Source: Companilactobacillus kimchiensis (lineage in GTDB: Bacteria > Bacillota > Bacilli > Lactobacillales > Lactobacillaceae). Taken from it: 64,000 nt of DNA. A model generated the notes under the pieces. That model did not search any database, was not told where the DNA came from, and worked only from the letters and a program-made list of their open reading frames with translations. Below, piece after piece: positions 1 through 8,333 of the stretch. Within the stretch, counting starts at the first letter, position 1, and each line of letters begins with the position of its first letter. The position numbers were made by a program, and so were the translations under genes. The stretch covers positions 62,001-126,000 of the forward strand of contig NZ_JQCF01000005.1 of assembly GCF_001438805.1 (NCBI RefSeq), read 5' to 3'.

Positions 1-875
1 CCGTCTTTAGCGAATGGTACGATAGCACCTCTCCATGTAGCACGGCCACATAGAACACCATTGAACTTAGCATCAGCATCTTTAGCCAAGTGTAGTTCAT
101 CTCTAAATGCTTGGGCTGTAACACCGGCACTCAAGAAGATATATGGTAGGTTAGTTGCGTCACTTTGTTCCTTGAAGTACTTGATAGCTTCATCCTTTGT
201 GTAAACAACAGGGTTGTCGCCGTTAAATCCTTCAACGTAATCCAAGTTAATAGGAACTTCAACCTTCAAAACGTCAATGTGATATTGAGGCTTTGAGTAT
301 TCTTTCATAGCATCGATAACTTTACGAGGCTTTGCTTTAGCATATTCAGCACTCTTAACATCACCGATTGAATCATCATAAGTAACCAATTCAACGAAGA
401 AAGGAATATCTTCAGCAACACATTCGTCACCGATTCTTTCTACAAAGGCTTCTTTTTGTTCAAGGATTGAATCATCTTCATCAGGATCAATGTATAGTAA
501 GAACTTAATTGAGTCTGCTCCGGCTTCCTTCAAACGATGTACTGACCAGATTGGGATTAAATCAGGAATTCTACCTGCTTCAGTAGCGTCGTAACCTGTC
601 TTTTCATATGAAACTAAAAGACCTGAACCTTCAGCACGTACTTTTGATGCTGGAAGACCATATTCTGGATCCAAAAGAATAGCTGAAGCGTAGGGTGTTA
701 ATTCGCTTGAAATAGCTTTCTTGAATTCAACGATATCTTTTTCGTTAGCTGGCTTGTTTGCGGCTGCGGCTAACATCTTCTTTAGTGATCCACGTTGGTC
801 AATAGCAAGAGCTGCAATAACTCCGTTCTTGTCAGACATTTTCTCTAGTGCTGCGTACTTTTTTGCTGTTGTCAT
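1..875 (-). CDS. lacD: Tagatose 1,6-diphosphate aldolase LacD (C-terminus cut by window edge)
   Basis: LacD cleaves tagatose 1,6-bisphosphate to dihydroxyacetone phosphate and glyceraldehyde 3-phosphate, the last step of the tagatose-6-phosphate pathway in the cytoplasm. The minus-strand frame opens with MTTAKKYAALEKMSDKNG, followed by the class I aldolase start AALAIDQRGSLKKM and the segment HIDVLKVEVP holding the Schiff-base lysine. About 291 codons are present and the reading frame runs off base 1, so only the extreme C-terminus is missing. A GGAGG at 887-891 precedes two in-frame ATGs; 875 (spacing 11) is used here, 881 (spacing 5) is equally possible. It lies 33 bp after lacC and is the last visible gene of the lacRABCD block. 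Confidence 0.93.
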   Translation of the reverse strand, partial: MTTAKKYAALEKMSDKNGVIAALAIDQRGSLKKMLAAAANKPANEKDIVEFKKAISSELTPYASAILLDPEYGLPASKVRAEGSGLLVSYEKTGYDATEAGRIPDLIPIWSVHRLKEAGADSIKFLLYIDPDEDDSILEQKEAFVERIGDECVAEDIPFFVELVTYDDSIGDVKSAEYAKAKPRKVIDAMKEYSKPQYHIDVLKVEVPINLDYVEGFNGDNPVVYTKDEAIKYFKEQSDATNLPYIFLSAGVTAQAFRDELHLAKDADAKFNGVLCGRATWRGAIVPFAKD

Positions 876-908
876 ATACATTCATTCCTCCGAATAATAA
901 ATTAAACT

Positions 909-1853
909 TTAGTACTTAACTATGTCTACCTTTTCAAAATAATCTTTATATTGGCTGATGTCAATATTTCCAGTCTTTTCTTGCAAAGTATTTAGAATAC
1001 CGACAGTCATAGCTCTTTTCATAACATCTTCTGGTTTTTCATCTTTAACCAAACCTGCAGCTAAACCAGCTACAGTAGAGTCACCAGATCCAACAGGGTT
1101 AATTGCATGAATTTTTGGAATATTTACTTTGAAGAAGGATTGTTGGTATTTAACAAATGCACCCTGTGATCCAAGTGAAACTACTACCCAAGGAATTCCT
1201 TTAAAGATTTCCTCAGTCGCCAACTTGTCTTTTAAATCGTCCAAATCAGTTATTTTTTGACCAATCAATTGGGCAATCTCGTCTTGGTTAGGTTTGATCA
1301 TAAATGGCTTAATATCGCTCTCTAGAGCTAAACGTAATGCTACATTAGAACTATCTAAAATAACAGGGACATTGTGTCTAGCGGCAACACCAATCATTTT
1401 GGAATAAATTCCAGCTGAAAGACCTTGTGGTAAACTTCCAGAAATCGTTACTAAGTCGAAACCGCTTACTTGAGCGCCGAAATGATCTAAGAAATCATTT
1501 TCATCATCAGAGTTTAAAACTGGCCCGGCTTCAAGAATTTCGGTTTGGTCACCGTTATCATGTAAGATAGCGATACAGTTACGAGATTCTTGATTTATTT
1601 TCATGAAAGCATGATCGATGTCGTTTTCATCAAGTTGATTAGTGATATATTGGCCAATTGTTCCACCAATAATACCTGATGCGGTTACAGGAACATTTAA
1701 TTGTTTAAGAACTCTAGTAACGTTTAATCCTTTGCCACCAGCTGTCTTGGAAACATCTTTGACACGGTTGACCGTATTAATATTGAGATGTTCTAGCGGG
1801 TAAGAGATATCAACAGAAGGGTTCATAGTGATTGTTAAAACTGATTTACTCAT
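909..1853 (-). CDS. lacC: Tagatose-6-phosphate kinase LacC
   Basis: Ribokinase/PfkB-family sugar kinase, 314 aa, usual length. It phosphorylates tagatose 6-phosphate at C1 to feed LacD; the family also contains 1-phosphofructokinase, so the assignment rests on its place between lacB and lacD. Visible motifs are the N-terminal MNPSVDISY, the PfkB signature GGKGLNVTRVL (about residues 39-49) and the C-terminal catalytic loop NPVGSGDSTVAGLAAG with the base Asp. A GGAG ribosome site precedes the ATG. It is separated from lacB by 227 bp holding a strong inverted repeat, unlike the tight spacing elsewhere in the operon. Confidence 0.92.
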   Translation of the reverse strand: MSKSVLTITMNPSVDISYPLEHLNINTVNRVKDVSKTAGGKGLNVTRVLKQLNVPVTASGIIGGTIGQYITNQLDENDIDHAFMKINQESRNCIAILHDNGDQTEILEAGPVLNSDDENDFLDHFGAQVSGFDLVTISGSLPQGLSAGIYSKMIGVAARHNVPVILDSSNVALRLALESDIKPFMIKPNQDEIAQLIGQKITDLDDLKDKLATEEIFKGIPWVVVSLGSQGAFVKYQQSFFKVNIPKIHAINPVGSGDSTVAGLAAGLVKDEKPEDVMKRAMTVGILNTLQEKTGNIDISQYKDYFEKVDIVKY

Positions 1854-1984
1854 TGTGCAGACTCCTCTATAAATGGTCTAATTGAGGCCATTAAAAATGG
1901 GTTCTATGAAACAAACATTACGAGGTAGTCCAGCTTCAAGCACTGTACAAATAGTTCAGTGCTTGAAGTTGGGCTATCTTTTTT
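1845..1984 (+). ncRNA. Candidate plus-strand small RNA in the lacB-lacC gap
   Basis: The 227-bp gap holds a plus-strand TTTACT (1845-1850), 17 bp, TATAAA (1868-1873), then a small hairpin at 1874-1891 and a long one with 20-nt arms at 1926-1945 and 1957-1976, followed by TCTTTTTT. The two imperfect pairs of the long stem are G-U wobbles if the plus strand is transcribed but A-C mismatches if the minus strand is, and the U-run is also on the plus strand. The flanking lac genes are on the minus strand, so this would be an independent short RNA of about 105 nt, or a terminator for antisense transcription. This is inference from the sequence; no Rfam family was recognised. Confidence 0.35.
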
Positions 1985-2080
1985 GTTCCATATAGCCCCG
2001 ATGAGTTACACCTGGGTAGCTCACTTTTATTTTTAAATTTTAAATTAATTGGTTAAAACGAGTTGGTCCTGTTCCACTCT

Positions 2081-2596
2081 CTAGTCGTGGTAGAATCCTT
2101 CGTCCCATAGCTTCATTTCGTGATCGTAGAAGTGTGGATTGTCATGTTGTTCTGGATTGTCTTTGCTTTCAACGGCATCGATTTTCTTAACTAGGTCGTC
2201 ATCTTCACCCAAGTATTTAGCAGCAAGGAATGTCTTAACGATTTCTTCGGCTAGGTGTTCACCAACAACGGCACCACCAAAACTGATGACATTAGCATTT
2301 AAGTGTTCCTTTGCATATTTAGCAACTGTTGTATCGGCAACTAAAGCAGCACGAACTCCTTGGTTCTTGTCAGCAGCAGTTGAGATACCAACGCCGGTAC
2401 CACAAAGTACAACACCATAGTCAGCTTTGCCATCACGGACAAGGTTAGCTACACGTAATCCATAGATAGGGTAGTGAGTTCTTGTGTGGTCATATGTACC
2501 AACATCAATAACCTTGTGGCCCATAGCCTTTAACATTTCTGAAATCTTAATTTTAGTATCTGTAACAATATGGTCGTTTCCTAATGCAATAATCAT
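2081..2596 (-). CDS. lacB: Galactose-6-phosphate isomerase subunit LacB
   Basis: RpiB/LacAB-family isomerase subunit, 171 aa, the normal size for LacB. With LacA it forms the heteromer converting galactose 6-phosphate to tagatose 6-phosphate. The N-terminus [15 protein letters not shown], the central [14 protein letters not shown] with the conserved Cys-Gly-Thr-Gly, and the LacB-specific C-terminal tail ending [17 protein letters not shown] identify it. It starts 18 bp after lacA behind an AGGAGG site, so the two subunits are co-transcribed. Confidence 0.95.
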   Translation of the reverse strand: MIIALGNDHIVTDTKIKISEMLKAMGHKVIDVGTYDHTRTHYPIYGLRVANLVRDGKADYGVVLCGTGVGISTAADKNQGVRAALVADTTVAKYAKEHLNANVISFGGAVVGEHLAEEIVKTFLAAKYLGEDDDLVKKIDAVESKDNPEQHDNPHFYDHEMKLWDEGFYHD

Positions 2597-2614
2597 AAAT
2601 TTAATCCCTCCTAG

Positions 2615-3049
2615 TTAATATAGTTTTTCAAGCATGTCCAAACGGATTTGGTGACGTCCACCAGCATATTCAACACCTAAGTATTCATCAACGATTGATT
2701 CGGCACGTTTGTTTCCAACAATTCCTGCACCAATAGCAATGGCTTTAGCACCGTTGTGTTGTGTAGTCATGTGAGCTGTATTTTCTTCAGTAACGTTAGC
2801 TGTTACCATTCCGTGAATCTTGTTACTTGCCATAGCTGAGCCAGTACCATATTCATCAAACATAATTCCACGATCTGTTTTGCCATCTAGTACAGCATGT
2901 GTAACTGCAAGTGATGAGTCAACGAAATCTGCGGCTGGCTTTTCTGAAAGGTCAATGACTTCATAACCTTTGCCTTCATTTTCAAGGTAATTCTTAATAT
3001 AATTTTTTAATTCAAATCCAGCTTTATCTGAAGCTAATGCAATTTTCAT
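2615..3049 (-). CDS. lacA: Galactose-6-phosphate isomerase subunit LacA
   Basis: RpiB/LacAB-family protein, 144 aa, partner of LacB in galactose-6-phosphate isomerase. The sequence [21 protein letters not shown] is typical of LacA; the catalytic-type loop reads [13 protein letters not shown], without the Cys seen in LacB, as usual for this subunit. GGAGG lies 9 bp upstream of the ATG. It follows lacR with 17 bp between them, so regulator and enzymes probably share a transcript. Confidence 0.93.
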   Translation of the reverse strand: MKIALASDKAGFELKNYIKNYLENEGKGYEVIDLSEKPAADFVDSSLAVTHAVLDGKTDRGIMFDEYGTGSAMASNKIHGMVTANVTEENTAHMTTQHNGAKAIAIGAGIVGNKRAESIVDEYLGVEYAGGRHQIRLDMLEKLY

Positions 3050-3066
3050 AAAAATAATCCCTCCAA

Positions 3067-3828
3067 TTAATTGGTAATAAGTCTTACATATTGTTGATAG
3101 TAATCGATAGTTTCTTTTGAAGTGCTCTTGTTAGTAATCAGGTAATCCACATCGTCAAGACTATAGAAAGTATAGAAATCGTTTCTATTTAACTTGTATC
3201 TGTCAGCGACAATGAATTTTGTCTGAGAATTGTTTAAAGCAACGCTTTGAATTCGACCTTCTTCAGTGTTGGCAGTCATAATTTGAGAATTCTGAATACC
3301 ATTGACACCGACGAAAGCTTTATCGAATTTCAATCCACTCACAGCATTACTTGCTAATGCACCAATCAATGTTCCTGAGCGACTACGATAAATACCACCA
3401 GCTAAAATTAATTCACAATTGAGATCTGAATTTTTAAAGCTTTCAAAGACAGGAATACTAATTGTTACGACTCTCAAAGAATTAATGTTTCTAATATTTT
3501 GAGCAATCAATTCAAGTGTTGTTCCTGGACCGATAAAGATAGTATCGAAATTATCGATTTGATCTGCAGCTAATTTAGCTAACTCCTGTTTTTCCTTAAT
3601 ATGAACTTCACGCTTTTCAACATGAGATGCTTCCTCTAATGGAGAAACACTCAATTTCTGAGCGCCACCGTGGATTCGGATCAACTTGCCAGATTCTGAC
3701 AATTCTTCAAGATCACGACGGATGGTCATATCGGAACACTGTAATAGGGTAGTTAAATCATTAACAGTAACAATATCGTTTTTATCTAATTCGGATATTA
3801 TCTTTAGAAAGCGTTCTTTCTTTAACAA
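3067..3828 (-). CDS. lacR: DeoR-family lactose/galactose repressor LacR
   Basis: DeoR-type repressor, 253 aa. An N-terminal winged helix (about residues 5-57, with the typical [27 protein letters not shown]) is followed by a sugar-phosphate sensor domain with [13 protein letters not shown] and the tail segment [18 protein letters not shown]. In relatives the inducer is tagatose 6-phosphate. It heads the minus-strand lac operon and faces the divergent PTS operon; two similar operator-like sites occur in the intergenic region, one after each promoter, so it probably represses both directions. The start follows an AGAGGTGAT site. Confidence 0.92.
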   Translation of the reverse strand: MLKKERFLKIISELDKNDIVTVNDLTTLLQCSDMTIRRDLEELSESGKLIRIHGGAQKLSVSPLEEASHVEKREVHIKEKQELAKLAADQIDNFDTIFIGPGTTLELIAQNIRNINSLRVVTISIPVFESFKNSDLNCELILAGGIYRSRSGTLIGALASNAVSGLKFDKAFVGVNGIQNSQIMTANTEEGRIQSVALNNSQTKFIVADRYKLNRNDFYTFYSLDDVDYLITNKSTSKETIDYYQQYVRLITN

Positions 3829-3843
3829 AAGATCACCTCTTTT

Positions 3844-3868
3844 TGTTTACTATTGTTCGTTACAAACA
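3844..3868. promoter_or_regulatory. LacR-type operator at the lacR promoter
   Basis: The imperfect inverted repeat TGTTTAC...TACAAACA contains GTTTACTATTGTTC, which recurs exactly at 4025-4038 before the divergent PTS operon. It lies immediately downstream of the minus-strand lacR -10. DeoR-family LacR proteins bind TGTTT-rich sites of this kind. Assignment to LacR is inferred from position and duplication. Confidence 0.7.
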
Positions 3869-3870
3869 TT

Positions 3871-3899
3871 AATTTAGCATTAAGCTGGTTACTTGTCAA
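3871..3899 (-). promoter_or_regulatory. Promoter of lacRABCD
   Basis: On the minus strand TTGACA (3899-3894), a 17-bp spacer and TAAATT (3876-3871) form a good sigma-A promoter. The LacR-like operator follows at once. Confidence 0.7.
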
Positions 3900-3907
3900 A
3901 TGCTTTT

Positions 3908-3921
3908 TGAAAGCATTTCCA
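3908..3921. promoter_or_regulatory. cre-like site upstream of the lacR promoter
   Basis: TGAAAGCATTTCCA matches the CcpA box TGWAANCGNTNWCA at 12 of 14 positions. It lies just upstream of the lacR -35. Carbon catabolite control is expected for this pathway, but the match is imperfect. Confidence 0.4.
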
Positions 3922-4004
3922 AATATTGACTAGTCTATAAAAGTGGTGGTCTATTAGTTTATATAGGAAGAGAAATTTATTGGTTTATATATTAATATTA
4001 GGTA

Positions 4005-4046
4005 TTGACATATTTTATGATAGCGTTTACTATTGTTCTTGTAAAC
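4005..4046 (+). promoter_or_regulatory. Promoter, LacR operator and cre-like site of the PTS operon
   Basis: TTGACA (4005-4010), 17 bp, TACTAT (4028-4033) is a strong sigma-A promoter. The inverted repeat GTTTAC-N10-GTAAAC (4025-4046) covers the -10 and shares GTTTACTATTGTTC with the lacR operator. A cre-like TGATAGCGTTTACT (4018-4031, 12 of 14 matches) overlaps the same -10. LacR and CcpA would therefore compete with RNA polymerase here. Confidence 0.7.
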
Positions 4047-4086
4047 AAAAACAAACAAAAACAATAACAGGTAGGTGATGGTGTTA

Positions 4087-4599
4087 ATGAGTGAATTAGC
4101 TACTGATCAACTATTTAGCGAAAGTGAAGTTTATATTTCAAAAGCTTCAACCCAAGAAGAGGTCTTTCGCGAAGTAGCCGCATCTTTATTAAAGAAGGAT
4201 CTTGTAACTAAAGACTTCATTAATAACTTATTGGAACGTGAAGCAAACTATCCTACAGGAATTGATATGTCAGTCGTATCGCCAAAGATACCCAATATAG
4301 CAATCCCACATACGGAAAGCGAATTCGTTAAAGCAAGAATGATTGTTCCAATCAAGTTAGATAAGGAGATTTCTTTCCATAATATGATTGATCCAGCGAA
4401 GGAATTCAACGTGAAGTTTTTATTCATGATTTTGAACAATGATCCAGAAGGCCAATCTAATATCTTGGCACAGATCATGGACTTTATGGCCCGGACATCT
4501 GAGAACGAACTTGTACCATTCTTTAAGAGTGATAATCCTAAAGAAATCTACGCCTTTTTAAATCGTAAATTTATTAAATATGCTAAAAGCAATCAATAA
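4087..4599 (+). CDS. gatA: PTS galactitol/galactose-type IIA component
   Basis: Fructose/mannitol-fold EIIA domain, 170 aa from the chosen start. It accepts phosphate from HPr and passes it to IIB. The phosphorylated histidine is H75 in IPNIAIPHTESEF. Three upstream in-frame starts exist (4075, 4078, 4081), but the anti-SD complement AGGTGAT at 4073-4079 fits ATG 4087 with 7 nt spacing and would overlap the others. First gene of the IIA-IIB-IIC operon, diverging from lacR, so the imported product is probably galactose 6-phosphate (or a galactitol phosphate) handed to LacAB. Confidence 0.88.
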   Translation: MSELATDQLFSESEVYISKASTQEEVFREVAASLLKKDLVTKDFINNLLEREANYPTGIDMSVVSPKIPNIAIPHTESEFVKARMIVPIKLDKEISFHNMIDPAKEFNVKFLFMILNNDPEGQSNILAQIMDFMARTSENELVPFFKSDNPKEIYAFLNRKFIKYAKSNQ

Positions 4600-4613
4600 G
4601 GAGAGTGTTAATT

Positions 4614-4919
4614 ATGTTTAAAATTTTAGCTGCTTGTGGTGCCGGAGTTAACTCAAGTCACCAAATCAAAGATGCTTTGGAAACAGAAATGAGCAACCGT
4701 GGCTACGAAGTACAAGCTGACGCTGTTATGGTTAAAGATATTACTGAAGATATGATGAAGGATTACGATCTATTTACACCAATCGCCGCTACTGATCTTG
4801 GATTTACACCAAGCTGTCCAGTTGTTGATGCTGGTCCTATCCTATATAGAATGCCTGCTATGGCTGCACCTGTTTACGACCAAGTAGAACAAGCTATCAA
4901 GGATAGTGGCAAAGCATAG
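4614..4919 (+). CDS. gatB: PTS galactitol/galactose-type IIB component
   Basis: Small cytoplasmic EIIB of the galactitol family, 101 aa. The phosphocysteine is C8 in FKILAACGAGVNSSHQ, which also forms the P-loop. A GGAGAG site at 4600-4606 fits the ATG at 4614 better than the upstream TTG at 4605. It lies 14 bp after the IIA gene. Confidence 0.88.
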   Translation: MFKILAACGAGVNSSHQIKDALETEMSNRGYEVQADAVMVKDITEDMMKDYDLFTPIAATDLGFTPSCPVVDAGPILYRMPAMAAPVYDQVEQAIKDSGKA

Positions 4920-4952
4920 TAACAACAATATTCATCTAGGGGGAAACAGGAT

Positions 4953-6371
4953 ATGTCAGGAATTATTGATTTTGCCAATGCGATATTCAAACCTTTAATT
5001 GATCTTGGTGCTGCACCAATGATGTTAATCGTTTTGACAATTATCGCCTTGATTTTCAGGGTTAAATTTTCTAAGGCTTTGGAGGGTGGTATTAAATTAG
5101 CCATCGCTCTTACAGCTATCAGTGCTGTTATCGGATTATTGACAACAGCTTTCCAAGACGCTTTGAATGCCTTCGTTAAGTCAACTGGTATTCAATTATC
5201 AGTTACTGACTTAGGTTGGGCTCCACTTGCTACTATTACATGGGGTTCACCTTATACATTGTTCTTCTTGCTAGTTATGGTTATCGTTAATATCGTCATG
5301 ATCGTAATGAACAAGACAAACACACTTGATGTTGATATTTTTGATATTTGGCATCTAGCTTTCGTTGGATTACTAGCAATGTTCTTCGGAGCAAACCTAT
5401 TGATTACAACATGTTTAGTTATTTTCATCGGTGTTTTGAAGATTATCAATTCTGATTTGATGAAACCTACTTTTAATGATCTATTACATGCACCATCTTC
5501 AAACCCAATGACTACAACACATATGAATTACATGATGAATCCTATCATCATGGTCTTTGATAAGATCTTCGACGTTATCTTCCCATGGTTAGATAAATTT
5601 GATTTCGATGCTGCTGCATTGAATAAGAAGATCGGTTTCTGGGGAAGCAAATTCGCCATTGGTATTTACTTAGGTATCTTTATCGGTTTACTTTCACACC
5701 AAGGTGTTAAAGAAATCTTTACACTATCATTTACTGCTGCTTTCTGTTTGGAACTATTCTCATTGATCGGTTCATGGTTTATCGCTGCCGTTGAACCATT
5801 GTCACAAGGTATTACAGACTTCGCTAACAAGAAGTTAAAGGGTCGTACAATGAACGTTGGACTTGACTGGCCATTCGTTGCCGGACGTGCTGAAATCTGG
5901 GCTGCCGCTAACGTCTTAGCACCAATCATGCTTCTTGAAGCACTTGTATTACCTGGTAACAAGATCTTACCTTTAGGTGGTATTATCGCCATGGGTGTTA
6001 CACCAGCCTTGTTAGTTGTTACACGTGGTAAGATTATCCGTATGATCATCATCGGTGCTTTGGAACTACCATTGTTCCTATGGGCCGGTACATTATCAGC
6101 TCCAATGGTTACTGCTACTGCTAAGAAACTTGGCGCATTCCCTAAGGGTCTTGCATCAGGAACAATGATCTCTCACTCAACTATGGAAGGTCCTATTGAA
6201 AAATTCTTGGCTTACTTAGTTGGTAACGCATCAACTGGTCAAATTAAATTTGTTCTTTATGCTGCACTTGCTTTAGTTGCTTACTTATTACTATTCATGT
6301 GGTATGCAAAGCAAATGAAGAAGAGAAACAAGATTTATGCTGACGAAGCTGCTGCTAAAGCTGCTAAATAA
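4953..6371 (+). CDS. gatC: PTS galactitol/galactose-type IIC permease
   Basis: Integral membrane EIIC of the Gat family, 472 aa, about 10 hydrophobic segments, ending in a charged cytoplasmic tail. The family region around EPLSQGITDFANKKLKGR and the conserved DWPFVAGRAEIWAAAN are visible. It forms the sugar channel for the two proteins above. No galactitol-1-phosphate dehydrogenase or phospho-beta-galactosidase is visible, and the neighbours are LacABCD, so galactose is the more likely substrate than galactitol; this is inference. A GGGGGAAA site precedes the ATG. Confidence 0.88.
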   Translation: MSGIIDFANAIFKPLIDLGAAPMMLIVLTIIALIFRVKFSKALEGGIKLAIALTAISAVIGLLTTAFQDALNAFVKSTGIQLSVTDLGWAPLATITWGSPYTLFFLLVMVIVNIVMIVMNKTNTLDVDIFDIWHLAFVGLLAMFFGANLLITTCLVIFIGVLKIINSDLMKPTFNDLLHAPSSNPMTTTHMNYMMNPIIMVFDKIFDVIFPWLDKFDFDAAALNKKIGFWGSKFAIGIYLGIFIGLLSHQGVKEIFTLSFTAAFCLELFSLIGSWFIAAVEPLSQGITDFANKKLKGRTMNVGLDWPFVAGRAEIWAAANVLAPIMLLEALVLPGNKILPLGGIIAMGVTPALLVVTRGKIIRMIIIGALELPLFLWAGTLSAPMVTATAKKLGAFPKGLASGTMISHSTMEGPIEKFLAYLVGNASTGQIKFVLYAALALVAYLLLFMWYAKQMKKRNKIYADEAAAKAAK

Positions 6372-6386
6372 TTAGATAAAAATAAA

Positions 6387-6418
6387 ATCCTTCAGATTAA
6401 ATTCTGAGGGATTTTTTA
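6387..6418 (+). terminator. Rho-independent terminator after the PTS operon
   Basis: The 10-bp stem ATCCTTCAGA / TCTGAGGGAT with a 6-nt loop is followed by TTTTTATT. Confidence 0.85.
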
Positions 6419-6455
6419 TTTTGAAATGAGTTTGGATGGGGTGGTGGTAGTGGCG

Positions 6456-6623
6456 GTTCACTGCCGCCTTCCACAAAAATTGGAATTGGGCTGGAACGCT
6501 GAGGGCACGACTTGGAGGCTTTTGTCTTCGACGAAAGTCTTCAAGCTCGGCCTTATTCTAAGTGGGTTCCCCACTAAGAATAATTTCTCGGCTGAGCCCA
6601 ATTCCAATTTTTGTTCCAGGCTA
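6456..6623 (+). repeat. Structured intergenic repeat element, full copy A
   Basis: The element starts with GTTCACTGCCGCCTTCCA (6456-6473). Perfect 18-nt closing arms lie at 6475-6492 and 6595-6612. Inside are conserved GGGCTGGAAC (6488-6497) and GGGCACGACTT (6503-6513), a hairpin 6509-6526 / 6530-6548 with several G-U type pairs, and a hairpin 6553-6566 / 6570-6583. It ends TTCCAGGCTAG. The layout is a closed three-way junction. The same flanks and inner motifs occur in copy B (34345-34514, minus strand) with a different but still perfectly paired stem. A 76-codon open frame across it is not considered a gene. Confidence 0.75.
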
Positions 6624-6952
6624 GAGGGTTGGTTTTATAATCAATATAATGATTAATTAATTTAGATCAAAAGCAATTTAAAAGCCATTAGAATAACTAA
6701 TTCAATAGCGGTTAAAGTTAAAAATCTAAGCAACCCAAATCTCGATTTTTGTGGAGGACGGCATCTTTCAATCAACTAGTGTTTTTTATTAACTTCATTT
6801 TGCAATTAAGTTAATTTTTTAATATTAAATTTGAATATCTTAGCCTTGCTTAATAAAAATATTTAGTTATAGTAAACTTTAATGTAAAAATTTCTGAAAG
6901 CTAATAATTATCGGTGCTAGCTATTGTATAATAAAAATAAGGAGGCGAGGGC
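6624..6952. other. AT-rich intergenic stretch with one repeat fragment
   Basis: No coding potential seen. On the minus strand, bases 6746-6763 carry TGCCGTCCTCCACAAAAA, which equals the left terminus of the structured repeat. A TATAAT at 6927-6932 and the AGGAGG before 6953 belong to the following gene; no good -35 was found. Confidence 0.5.
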
Positions 6953-8326
6953 ATGAGTCGCACACCATATACTTATCAGGATACTGATGCTTTTAAAAGT
7001 ACAGAACAATTAATCATCAGAGGTCGTTTTTTTGCAACAACTGTATCTGACAAGTTTAATCAATTTGAACCAAAGAAAAGAAACATTCATAAGATTTTGA
7101 CTATCAAGAACAAGCTGTTGGTTCCAGAACTATTAGCTGTTAAACGGGAAAGAATGTCAAAGTCACTCTTTGCATTTTTTCGGGGAACCGTTGATGTGAT
7201 GCATTATGATATGTCGAGAAACGAGAACAGTGGTATCAAAGTATTAGTCGGTGGGGATGCTCATCTGGGTAACTTTGGTTTCTATGGATCTTCAGAAGGT
7301 CAATTGCTATTTGACATGAATGATTTTGATGAAGCTCATTTGGGACATTGGGAATATGATTTAAAGCGTTTATTAGTTAGTGCTTTGATTGTAGCTAGAG
7401 CTCATGGTTTCGTTGAAACGGATGTCCAAGAATTCTTGTTAACTGTCGTTGATACTTATTTTGATACGCTAAAACATATGACGAAAATTTCTGAAATGAA
7501 GCGGTTTATTTTACCAAATACACTTCAAAATATTACAGAGATTTTTGGTAAATTGAAGGATAATGAAGAATACTTTCAAGAATCCTTTAATAGTATGATT
7601 GCTAAGAGTATTAAGAAGGCTCAAAAGAGTAATTCTAAATTAGTGATCGAGAAATATACTGAGATAAGCGCCGCTGGGGAACGTCGTTTTGTCGAAAATA
7701 AACCTGTTACACAACACATTAGTGAAAAAGATTATAAGAATGTTGTCGATGGTTATAAGCGCTACAAGAAAAATCAACGCAGCGATGTACGATTGTTCTT
7801 GGAAGATTTTGATATCGTCGATATCGTTCGTCACAGTGTTGGTGTTGGTAGCGTGGGAACGTTGTGCTATTTGATACTTTTACAAGATTTAGATAGTAAC
7901 TACCTAGTGCTCCAAGCTAAACAAGCTTTACCAATTTATAACGATGATAAATTGTATTCTGACGTTGAAGTTAGTCAGGGTCAAAATATCGTTAATAGTC
8001 AATTGATTCTTCAAAGTGCTTCAGATCCATTCTTGGGAGCTTTTGACACTAAGAAATATAGCTTTTACATGCGTCAATTTAAAGATATGAAATCATCAAT
8101 TAATCTGGACAAATTAGATTTTGAATCATTTGAGGATTACACCAAAGTTTGTGTGATCTTACTTGCCAGAGCGCATTCACATTCACCGAACTATCCGTTG
8201 ATCATTGGTTTTGGCGAAGAATACGCTGATATGGCTAACTCATTAATGAACTTTACTAATAGTTATGTTGAACAAGTTGAATATGATTTTGAATCATTTA
8301 AAAAGGAACAAAGGGATGAAGGTTAA
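6953..8326 (+). CDS. DUF2252 family protein (kinase-like fold)
   Basis: COG4320/DUF2252 protein, 457 aa. The family hallmarks are visible in order: RERMSKSLFAFFRGTVDVMHYD, VGGDAHLGNFGFYG, LFDMNDFDEAHLGHWEYDLKRL and the C-terminal CVILLARAHSHSP. These resemble the catalytic and metal-binding loops of aminoglycoside-phosphotransferase-like kinases (DAHLGNF for HGDLHPGN and DMNDFDE for the DFD-type loop), so a small-molecule kinase role is plausible, but no substrate is established. An AGGAGG site precedes the ATG. The gap to ppk is only 7 bp, so the two are surely co-transcribed. Confidence 0.88.
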   Translation: MSRTPYTYQDTDAFKSTEQLIIRGRFFATTVSDKFNQFEPKKRNIHKILTIKNKLLVPELLAVKRERMSKSLFAFFRGTVDVMHYDMSRNENSGIKVLVGGDAHLGNFGFYGSSEGQLLFDMNDFDEAHLGHWEYDLKRLLVSALIVARAHGFVETDVQEFLLTVVDTYFDTLKHMTKISEMKRFILPNTLQNITEIFGKLKDNEEYFQESFNSMIAKSIKKAQKSNSKLVIEKYTEISAAGERRFVENKPVTQHISEKDYKNVVDGYKRYKKNQRSDVRLFLEDFDIVDIVRHSVGVGSVGTLCYLILLQDLDSNYLVLQAKQALPIYNDDKLYSDVEVSQGQNIVNSQLILQSASDPFLGAFDTKKYSFYMRQFKDMKSSINLDKLDFESFEDYTKVCVILLARAHSHSPNYPLIIGFGEEYADMANSLMNFTNSYVEQVEYDFESFKKEQRDEG

Positions 8327-8333
8327 ATAATAT

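Noticed and set aside
2139-2420. Plus-strand frame opposite lacB
   Set aside because: Shadow of the strongly conserved lacB; no ribosome site and no family.
6426-6656. 76-codon open frame on the plus strand
   Set aside because: It runs straight through the perfect inverted repeat of structured element A, has no ribosome site and a nonsensical composition.
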